Source: CAZDXV01 sp964648705 (GTDB taxonomy: Bacteria > Patescibacteriota > Minisyncoccia > Minisyncoccales > GWA2-38-27). Taken from it: 5,754 nt of DNA. A model generated the notes under the pieces. That model did no database searches. It saw only the letters and a list, made by a program, of their open reading frames with translations, and had not been told where the DNA came from. Of this stretch, positions 1-4,583 are shown piece by piece. A program made the translations under genes and the position numbers. The first letter of the stretch is position 1; the number at the start of each line of letters is the position of its first letter. The DNA lies in assembly GCA_964648705.1 (NCBI GenBank), contig CAZYOI010000037.1, positions 1 to 5,754 of the forward strand, written 5' to 3'.

Positions 1-18
1 CAAGGGGTTTTCTTTATA

Positions 19-47
19 TTTCCATTATTTTTAAAAGATGCTATTAT
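19..47 (+). promoter_or_regulatory. Predicted sigma-70-type promoter for the nucleotidyltransferase-YrdC / glyA operon
   Basis: A -35-like TTTCCA (19-24) is followed by a 17-bp spacer and a -10-like TATTAT (42-47). The likely transcription start near 53-54 would leave a leader of only about 11 bases before the ATG at 65. No Shine-Dalgarno sequence is visible in that space. Both boxes are partial matches (4 of 6 and 5 of 6), so this is a moderate prediction. Confidence 0.45.
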
Positions 48-64
48 ACAAAATGCGTTAAATT

Positions 65-1438
65 ATGTTTGTGAAAAAAGCTGTCGTTGCAGCTGCAGGC
101 GAGGGGACCCGCATGCTTCATCTGACAAACAATAAAAGCAAGCATTTAATCGAGGTCAAAAAAAGGCCTTTTTTGGCTTATCTTTTGGACAACCTTTTTA
201 AGGCGGGCTTTAGGGATATAATATTGGTGGTGGGATACAGAGCGGATTTAATAGAGGACTTTTTGAAGAAATACAAGCCTCCCCAAAAGAGCTTGAGAAA
301 GTCCCAGTACAGCATAAAAACGGTTAATCAGTACGAGATTCTGGGGCCCAAGAAAAAGATGTACGGCACAGCCTGTCCTTTGATGTGCGTTGAGAAAGAA
401 GCGGGAAAAAGCCAGTTTATTTATTTATGCGGAGACAATCTTTATTCTGTAAGGGATTTAAAAGCTATGAGAAAGGGAGGAAAATACTGCTATGTTGCCG
501 GCATTTATCATAAGATTCCTCAAAAATACGGCGTTCTTGTAGAAGAAAAAGGCTTTTTAAAAGAAATTGCAGAGAAGCCCAAAAAGTTTATGGGAAACAT
601 TATTAACGCCGGTTTGTATAAGTTTACTTCAGACATTTTCAAAAAGCTGGATAAGATAACAAAATCTCCAAGAGGGGAGTATGAAATTACAGACGCTATA
701 AATCTTTTGGCCAGAGAGAAGAAGGTTAAAGTGATAAGGATTAAGGATATCTGGCTGGACTTTGGAAACCCGGCAGATATTATAAAGCTCTCTTATTTTA
801 TAAAATCTTTAAGAAAGTTCAAAAAGCTCTTTTGGCGCAACAAAAGGTTTGAAGTTATATCAGAAAAGTCAAGGAATGCTGCAAATACGGCTTCAGAGTT
901 TATCAAGAGGGGCCAGGTTGTAGCTTCTCCCACAGATACGGTCTACGGCCTTTTAGCGGACGCTTCTTCAGACAAAGCTGTAGAGAGAATCTACAGAATC
1001 AAGGGAAGAGAGAAAAATAAGCCTCTTCCTGTTTTTGTAAAAGACCTTAATATGGCCAAGAAGCTGGCTCATATCGATAAAGACCAGGAGGAGTTTTTAA
1101 AGGAGGTCTGGCCCGGAAGGACGACTGTGGTTTTAAAGAAAAAAGGAAGGAACGGAGTATCTAAAAGGGTAACTGCCAATAAAAAGACAATCGCTTTGAG
1201 AATTCCCGACCGCAAGCTTGTAAAAAGGATACTGGAAGAAGTAAAAAGACCTTTAACCGGAACTTCTGCCAATATCTCGGGCAGGGGGTACTTTACCGAA
1301 ATAAAAGAGGTTTTAAAAGAGTTTGAAAAGGAGGATGTAAGGCCCGACCTTATAATAGACGGGGGCAATCTGGCAAAATCCTGCCCTTCTATTATAGTGG
1401 ACCTGACTAAAAAGAAGCCTAAAATATTAAGAAAATGA
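65..1438 (+). CDS. Fusion protein: NTP-sugar nucleotidyltransferase domain + YrdC/TsaC (L-threonylcarbamoyladenylate synthase) domain
   Basis: This is a two-domain cytoplasmic protein of 457 residues. Residues 3 to about 250 read as a sugar-phosphate nucleotidyltransferase of the GlmU/RfbA type: the nucleotide loop AAAGEGTRM (9-17), a lysine-bearing segment SKHLIEVKKRPF (25-36), the metal-binding-type LCGDN (121-125), AEKP (169-172), NAGLYKF (181-187), and WLDFGNPADI (230-239) near the domain end. Such enzymes join an NTP to a sugar 1-phosphate; the sugar cannot be told from sequence. Residues 265-456 read as YrdC/Sua5/TsaC, which makes threonylcarbamoyl-AMP from threonine, bicarbonate and ATP for the t6A modification of ANN-decoding tRNAs. 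Key motifs are SPTDTVYGL (288-296), KGRE (313-316), TGTSANISG (398-406) and SIIVDLT (442-448). There is no methionine near the junction (about 250-264), so a separate internal start is unlikely. The extra Sua5 domain is absent. The stop overlaps glyA by four bases. Both domain calls are firm; the benefit of the fusion is unknown. Confidence 0.88.
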   Translation: MFVKKAVVAAAGEGTRMLHLTNNKSKHLIEVKKRPFLAYLLDNLFKAGFRDIILVVGYRADLIEDFLKKYKPPQKSLRKSQYSIKTVNQYEILGPKKKMYGTACPLMCVEKEAGKSQFIYLCGDNLYSVRDLKAMRKGGKYCYVAGIYHKIPQKYGVLVEEKGFLKEIAEKPKKFMGNIINAGLYKFTSDIFKKLDKITKSPRGEYEITDAINLLAREKKVKVIRIKDIWLDFGNPADIIKLSYFIKSLRKFKKLFWRNKRFEVISEKSRNAANTASEFIKRGQVVASPTDTVYGLLADASSDKAVERIYRIKGREKNKPLPVFVKDLNMAKKLAHIDKDQEEFLKEVWPGRTTVVLKKKGRNGVSKRVTANKKTIALRIPDRKLVKRILEEVKRPLTGTSANISGRGYFTEIKEVLKEFEKEDVRPDLIIDGGNLAKSCPSIIVDLTKKKPKILRK

Positions 1439-2676
1439 GTTTAGAAAAAAAAGATCCCGAGATTTTCAATCTCTATCAGAAAGAAAAAGAGAGACAGGAA
1501 ACGACTCTGGAGATGATACCTTCAGAAAACCATACTTCTCCTGAGGTGAGGGAGATACTGGGTTCTCTTTTGACAGACAAGTATGCAGAGGGCTATCCCG
1601 GAAAAAGATATTATGCGGGACTGGAGTATTACGACAAAATAGAGGATTTATGCAGGGAGAGAGCAAAGAAGCTCTTTGATGTTCCCTATGCCAATGTTCA
1701 GCCTTATTCCGGATCTCCCGCCAATCTTGCTGTCTATTTTGCGGTTTTGGATGTTGGCGATACTATAATGGGAATGCATTTAGCTCACGGAGGGCATCTG
1801 ACCCACGGCTGGAAAGTGAACTTTTCAGCTAGATACTACAATTCTGTACAATATACAGTAGATAAAAACTCCCATCTTTTAGATTACAAAGAAATGGAAA
1901 GATTAGCTCAGGAAAACAAGCCCAAGCTTATCTGGGTCGGGGCTACAGCTTACCCTCGCATCTTTAATTGGAAGAGATTAGCTGAAATAGCGGATTCTGC
2001 TGGCGCTTATTTGGCAGCTGACATCTCCCACATTGCAGGATTGGTTGTAGGAGGGTCTCATCCCAGTCCCGTACCTTATGTCCATATTGTAACTACCACC
2101 ACCCATAAGACATTGAGAGGTCCCAGGGGAGGAATGATAATGGTTACAGACAAGGGCCTTAAGAAAGATCCTGATCTTTCTTCTAAAATAGACAAAGCTG
2201 TTTTCCCCGGTTTGCAGGGAGGGCCTCATGAGAACTCAATAGCCGCTATAGCTGTCTGCCTTAAAGAGGCCTCAGATCCTTCTTTTAAAGATTATACAGG
2301 CCAGATAGTCAGAAATTCTCAAGCTTTGGCTTCAGAGCTTGTTAAAAAAGGATTTGATTTAATAACAGGGGGGACTGACAATCATTTGATTTTAATTGAT
2401 TTAAGAAGCAAGAATATCTTAGGAAAAGAAGCCCAGTTAAGATTAGAAAAAGCGGGAATAACTACTAATAAGAACGCTATTCCTTTTGATCCTAATCCTC
2501 CTTTTAAACCCTCCGGTTTAAGAATAGGAACTCCGGCCATTACAACCAGAGGCATGAAAGAAGGGGAAATGAAGAAGATAGCTTCTTGGATAGACCAAGT
2601 TATCTCAGATGAAAACTCTATTTCCAAAGTAAGGGAGGAAGTAAGGAATCTCTGTAAAGATTTTCCTTTGCCATGA
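1435..2676 (+). CDS. glyA: Serine hydroxymethyltransferase
   Basis: This PLP-dependent enzyme interconverts serine + THF with glycine + 5,10-methylene-THF in the cytoplasm, the main source of one-carbon units. The 413 residues match the usual bacterial length. Recognisable blocks are the IPSEN N-terminal motif (28-32), LTDKYAEGYPGKRYY (46-60), SGSPAN (92-97), LAHGGHLTHG (116-125), a D-I-S-H-I-A-G-L block with PLP-contacting Asp196 and His199, and TTTHKTLRGPRGG (221-233), in which Lys225 is the Schiff-base lysine. LQGGPHEN (260-267) and LRIGTPAITTRG (362-373), with the carboxylate-binding Arg363, follow. The start is fixed by the ATGA overlap with the upstream gene (ATG 1435-1437, TGA 1436-1438), implying translational coupling; no Shine-Dalgarno is evident. 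Minor differences from the common pattern, such as Tyr91 where many homologues have His, lie outside the catalytic set. A terminator follows within 10 bases. Together with folD downstream it forms a minimal folate one-carbon pathway. Confidence 0.97.
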   Translation: MSLEKKDPEIFNLYQKEKERQETTLEMIPSENHTSPEVREILGSLLTDKYAEGYPGKRYYAGLEYYDKIEDLCRERAKKLFDVPYANVQPYSGSPANLAVYFAVLDVGDTIMGMHLAHGGHLTHGWKVNFSARYYNSVQYTVDKNSHLLDYKEMERLAQENKPKLIWVGATAYPRIFNWKRLAEIADSAGAYLAADISHIAGLVVGGSHPSPVPYVHIVTTTTHKTLRGPRGGMIMVTDKGLKKDPDLSSKIDKAVFPGLQGGPHENSIAAIAVCLKEASDPSFKDYTGQIVRNSQALASELVKKGFDLITGGTDNHLILIDLRSKNILGKEAQLRLEKAGITTNKNAIPFDPNPPFKPSGLRIGTPAITTRGMKEGEMKKIASWIDQVISDENSISKVREEVRNLCKDFPLP

Positions 2677-2685
2677 TTCTTTATA

Positions 2686-2727
2686 AAAAAACACCTCTGA
2701 GGGACAAAACCCAAAGAAGTGTTTTTT
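2686..2727 (+). terminator. Intrinsic terminator after glyA
   Basis: AAAAAACAC (2686-2694) pairs perfectly with GTGTTTTTT (2719-2727). Inside, TCT/AGA and GGG/CCC (2701-2703 with 2710-2712) add further pairs around a six-base ACAAAA loop. The T-run is part of the 3' arm. It begins ten bases after the glyA stop and so ends the fusion-glyA operon. Because both arms are A/T rich at the base it could also act leftward. Confidence 0.75.
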
Positions 2728-2825
2728 CATCGTGATTCTTTTTAATTATACCAAAAAAGAAAGAAATTAGCCAATTTCTGTATTTTGAGGTCGCTTAAGG
2801 GGCTTTTTTTTGATAAAATAAAGCA
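2728..2825 (+). promoter_or_regulatory. AT-rich intergenic region with a weak -10 and a small hairpin upstream of the small nuclease-like gene
   Basis: The -10-like TAAAAT at 2814-2819 ends six bases before the ATG at 2826, so a transcript started from it would be leaderless or nearly so. No good -35 sits at the right distance; TTGAGG (2785-2790) is too far upstream. A seven-base-pair A/T-rich hairpin (2762-2768 with 2773-2779, loop AGCC) and a run of eight T after GGGGC (to 2811) lie between. No Shine-Dalgarno sequence is visible. The promoter call is tentative. Confidence 0.3.
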
Positions 2826-3287
2826 ATGCGCGCTAAAATTTTATATAATCTTCACGAGAAACATATAAAAGGAACAGAATATGGAGCTATTGTTGTTAAT
2901 AAGAGGGTGTTGTTATGTCACTTAACTAATATTGTTAGGAGAGCTTGTGATTTTTCCGATAACGGAGTTTATATAAAAACTAAAGTTCTAAAGCATATTT
3001 ACGATAAAAAAACAGCGGAGCACTACGATTTTCTCCTTTATAATCTGCATACTGTCGCAAGGTATCCAGATCTTGTCTATAAAAACAAGCCGGGCAAAAG
3101 AGGCGACTTTGTTTTTGTCAAAACCCTTAAAAATAAAAAATACCTCTGTTCTATAGAAAGAGGCGAAGAGGGAGCAGAAATAGTAACTGCCTTCAGGGTA
3201 AAGGAGAAATATTTTAAAGATTATGCCTTGTTTTGGAGCTGGAGGAACGACGAACCTCCTCATCGTAGCACTTTGGATACCGCATAA
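2826..3287 (+). CDS. Small protein resembling BECR-fold (barnase/EndoU/ColicinE5-D/RelE-like) nuclease domains
   Basis: The protein has 153 residues, no signal peptide and no membrane segment, and is rich in Lys and Tyr. I do not recognise a named family with certainty. Residues about 1-45 are a basic leader. Residues 49-140 show the layout I associate with phage-type BECR nuclease domains: a helical stretch VYIKTKVLKHIYDKK (48-62) with a possible catalytic His57, then YNLHTVARYPDLVYKN (72-87), a strand GDFVFVK (93-99), KYLCSIE (105-111), and EIVTAFRVKEKYF (118-130) ending in LFWSWR (135-140). By analogy it could cut RNA, as a toxin or phage-related nuclease; this is inference. The last 13 residues (NDEPPHRSTLDTA) are encoded inside a structured, inverted-repeat-flanked element and opposite a strong leftward promoter, so the natural C-terminus may be the WSWR region. 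No antitoxin-like protein gene is adjacent. Its transcription unit is separate from glyA, lying after the terminator. Confidence 0.6.
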   Translation: MRAKILYNLHEKHIKGTEYGAIVVNKRVLLCHLTNIVRRACDFSDNGVYIKTKVLKHIYDKKTAEHYDFLLYNLHTVARYPDLVYKNKPGKRGDFVFVKTLKNKKYLCSIERGEEGAEIVTAFRVKEKYFKDYALFWSWRNDEPPHRSTLDTA

Positions 3288-3340
3288 CGGCCTACTCGTG
3301 CTCTGCAGTAGAGCCGACTTTCTGCTTTTCAGCTCCAAAA
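3231..3340 (-). ncRNA. Candidate structured antisense RNA overlapping the 3' end of the nuclease-like gene
   Basis: A perfect 11-bp inverted repeat, TTTTGGAGCTG (3231-3241) and CAGCTCCAAAA (3330-3340), closes the element. Inside are a small stem GAGG/CCTC (3242-3245 with 3255-3258) and a long hairpin CGGC+CTACT (3288-3296) with AGTAG+GCCG (3307-3316), one bulged base (3312) and a ten-base loop. Five loop bases, GTGCT (3298-3302), are complementary to AGCAC (3267-3271), a possible pseudoknot. By hand count 3241-3330 has 48 G/C of 90, well above the AT-rich genes around it, as expected for a structured RNA in an AT-rich genome. A near-consensus leftward promoter starts just to the right, which is why the minus strand is preferred. 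The closing stem resembles a tRNA or tmRNA acceptor, but the rest does not fold as a tRNA. Class unknown; the 3' end is not defined and no terminator is seen. Confidence 0.42.
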
Positions 3341-3362
3341 GAAAGCATAATCCGCTAGTTTC

Positions 3363-3392
3363 ATTGTATAATAAAATAGCTTAATTTGTCAA
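3363..3392 (-). promoter_or_regulatory. Near-consensus leftward sigma-70 promoter driving the antisense element
   Basis: Read on the minus strand, a perfect -35 TTGACA (3392-3387) is followed by an 18-bp spacer and -10 TACAAT (3368-3363, 5 of 6). Initiation would fall near 3356, about 16 bases before the inverted-repeat element. No minus-strand coding gene lies downstream of it; the only open frame there, about 3338-2988, is antisense to the nuclease-like gene and looks non-genuine. The natural product is therefore a non-coding transcript that runs through 3340-3231 and onto the 3' end of that gene. Confidence 0.6.
3367..3372 (+). promoter_or_regulatory. -10 element of the folD promoter
   Basis: A perfect TATAAT at 3367-3372 would start transcription near 3379, leaving about 19 bases before the ATG at 3398. 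No good -35 exists at 16-18 bp upstream (about 3344-3349 reads AGCATA). The box overlaps the -10 of the leftward promoter by two bases, so the two promoters must compete for polymerase. Confidence 0.5.
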
Positions 3393-3397
3393 TATCT

Positions 3398-4210
3398 ATG
3401 GCTATAATTCTAAACGGGAAAAAACTAAAAGAGAAGATATTAAAAAACCTTAAAGAAGAAATTGATAAAAAGCAGCTGAAGCTGTCTTTAGCCGTTGTTT
3501 TAGTCGGAGAAGATTCCCTTTTTAAGGTTTTTGTAAAAGAAAAAGAAAAGGCCTGTAAAGAAACAGGTGTTGCTTTTAAATTGTTTAAGTTTCCGGAGAT
3601 AGTTTCAGAAGAAGATTTTAAAAAAGAAATAAAGGAAATAGAAAAAGATTATTCTGGCATAGTTGTTCAGCTTCCCTTGCCAGATAACCTTTATAGCGCT
3701 TTTAATGTTATTTCCTTTAAAAAAGATCCTGATGTTTTGTCAAAAGAAGCCAAAGATAAGTTTAGAAAGGGGGAGCTTTCTATTTTGCCTCCTGTGGTTT
3801 CAGCCGTTTCTCATTTTTTGAAAGAATATAGTATTTCTTTAAAAGATAGAAAAATAGTTTTAGTTGGAAAAGGGAAACTGGTAGGGGAGCCCTTATCTTT
3901 ATGGCTTTCTCAGAAAGGGATTGACTTTTCTGTTGTAGAAAAAGATACGGAAAATCCTCAATCTCTTTTTAAAAAAGCTGATGTTATAATATCGGGTACG
4001 GGGAAAGCCGGTTTAATAACAGGAGATGTGGTAAAAGAAGGAGTTGTTGTAATGGATGCCGGTACTTCTTTTAAAGAGGGAAAGATTTCAGGAGATGTAG
4101 ATTTTGAAACAGTTTCTAAAAAAGCTTCCTATATTACTTCCGTTCCCGGAGGAATAGGGCCTTTGACTGTAGCTTGTTTGCTGGAGAATTTAATGGAGTT
4201 GAATAGATAG
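3398..4210 (+). CDS. folD: Bifunctional methylenetetrahydrofolate dehydrogenase / methenyltetrahydrofolate cyclohydrolase (divergent)
   Basis: The enzyme oxidises 5,10-methylene-THF to methenyl-THF with NAD(P)+ and hydrolyses that to 10-formyl-THF, the donor for initiator fMet-tRNA and purines. The 270-residue protein is slightly shorter than typical FolD (about 280-300). Family blocks are LAVVLVGEDSLFKVFVKEKEK (from 31) with the catalytic Lys49, GIVVQLPLP (87-95), KKDPDV (108-113), a Rossmann loop LVGKGKLVGEP (155-165), SGTGKAG (199-205) and SVPGGIGPLT (248-257). Several signatures deviate: Phe45 replaces the active-site Tyr, the usual KDVDG reads KDPDV, the PCTPxG segment reads LPPVVSA (130-136), and the GRS of the nucleotide-binding loop reads GKG. 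Dehydrogenase and cofactor preference may therefore differ. ATG 3398 is preferred because MAIILNGKKL matches the usual FolD N-terminus; an in-frame TTG at 3386 would add four residues. No Shine-Dalgarno is visible. Confidence 0.92.
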   Translation: MAIILNGKKLKEKILKNLKEEIDKKQLKLSLAVVLVGEDSLFKVFVKEKEKACKETGVAFKLFKFPEIVSEEDFKKEIKEIEKDYSGIVVQLPLPDNLYSAFNVISFKKDPDVLSKEAKDKFRKGELSILPPVVSAVSHFLKEYSISLKDRKIVLVGKGKLVGEPLSLWLSQKGIDFSVVEKDTENPQSLFKKADVIISGTGKAGLITGDVVKEGVVVMDAGTSFKEGKISGDVDFETVSKKASYITSVPGGIGPLTVACLLENLMELNR

Positions 4211-4216
4211 GTTTTT

Positions 4217-4242
4217 AAAAACAGGGTTTTAGCCCTGTTTTT
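4217..4242 (+). terminator. Intrinsic terminator after folD (potentially bidirectional)
   Basis: AAAAACAGGG (4217-4226) pairs perfectly with CCCTGTTTTT (4233-4242) around a six-base TTTTAG loop, starting seven bases after the folD stop. The 3' arm ends in five T. The symmetrical A/T tract means it could also stop leftward transcription coming from 4243-4400. Confidence 0.85.
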
Positions 4243-4422
4243 GGATAGAATTGTTTCTGCTTGAAGATATTTTGAACGGAAGCCCCTAACGCACGGAGCG
4301 CATAATAGCCCTGAACGGAATTGTACGTTTTCAAAGTTTCCGGGTGGTGTGGCTTTTACACTTGGACGACTAAATATTTATTTTTCAATTTTTTGTTAAG
4401 TCATCTGAGAGCGCGCATTATT
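4243..4422. other. Gene-free intergenic region with GC-richer core and a 9-bp direct repeat
   Basis: No credible gene is seen. TGAACGGAA occurs twice (4273-4281 and 4312-4320). Between the copies the minus strand could pair ATGCGC with GTGCGT (4302-4297 with 4293-4288, two G-U pairs), and GTGT/ACAC flanks a seven-base loop at 4346-4360. The span 4271-4330 has 30 G/C of 60 by hand count, higher than the coding sequence to its left, which suggests a structured RNA or a small repeat element. Weak leftward boxes (TTAACA 4399-4394 and TATTTA 4376-4371, 17-bp spacer) could transcribe it toward the folD terminator. A short rightward open frame (about 4262-4400) has no ATG and is not called. Confidence 0.35.
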
Positions 4423-4462
4423 GCCAAACGCCACCTTTGTTTTTAATAAGGTGGCGTTTAGC
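4423..4462. repeat. 15-bp inverted repeat abutting the assembly gap
   Basis: The left arm (4423-4437, core AAACGCCACCTT) and right arm (4448-4462, core AAGGTGGCGTTT) pair over 15 bp with one mismatch, around the ten-base loop TGTTTTTAAT. The stem is very stable. It could be a terminator whose T-tract lies in the gap, or the end of a repeat at which assembly stopped. The right arm ends exactly at the first N. Confidence 0.75.
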
Positions 4463-4562
4463 NNNNNNNNNNNNNNNNNNNNNNNNNNNNNNNNNNNNNN
4501 NNNNNNNNNNNNNNNNNNNNNNNNNNNNNNNNNNNNNNNNNNNNNNNNNNNNNNNNNNNNNN
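4463..4562. other. Scaffold gap (100 N)
   Basis: There are exactly 100 undetermined bases, the conventional placeholder for a gap of unknown size. True distance and content are unknown, and any reading frame across it is meaningless. Confidence 0.98.
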
Positions 4563-4583
4563 CTCCGTATTATACGTTCAGTA

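Noticed and set aside
1069..2714. Minus-strand open frames inside the fusion gene and glyA
   Set aside because: They are shadows of two firmly identified plus-strand genes and contain no motifs of their own.
3233..3336. tRNA or tmRNA gene on the minus strand
   Set aside because: The closing stem and a GGTTCG arm look right, but the T-like loop is nine bases, there is no D-loop GG, and no seven-base anticodon loop with U33. No tmRNA tag or body is present. Kept only as a structured RNA candidate.
2988..3338. Minus-strand open frame of 116 codons antisense to the nuclease-like gene
   Set aside because: It is antisense to a better-supported gene, has an odd composition and no recognisable motif. 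The leftward promoter is better explained by a non-coding RNA.
4262..4400. Short plus-strand open frame (about 45 codons) after folD
   Set aside because: It has no ATG, no ribosome site and no recognisable protein motif; the sequence is better explained as intergenic or a structured element.
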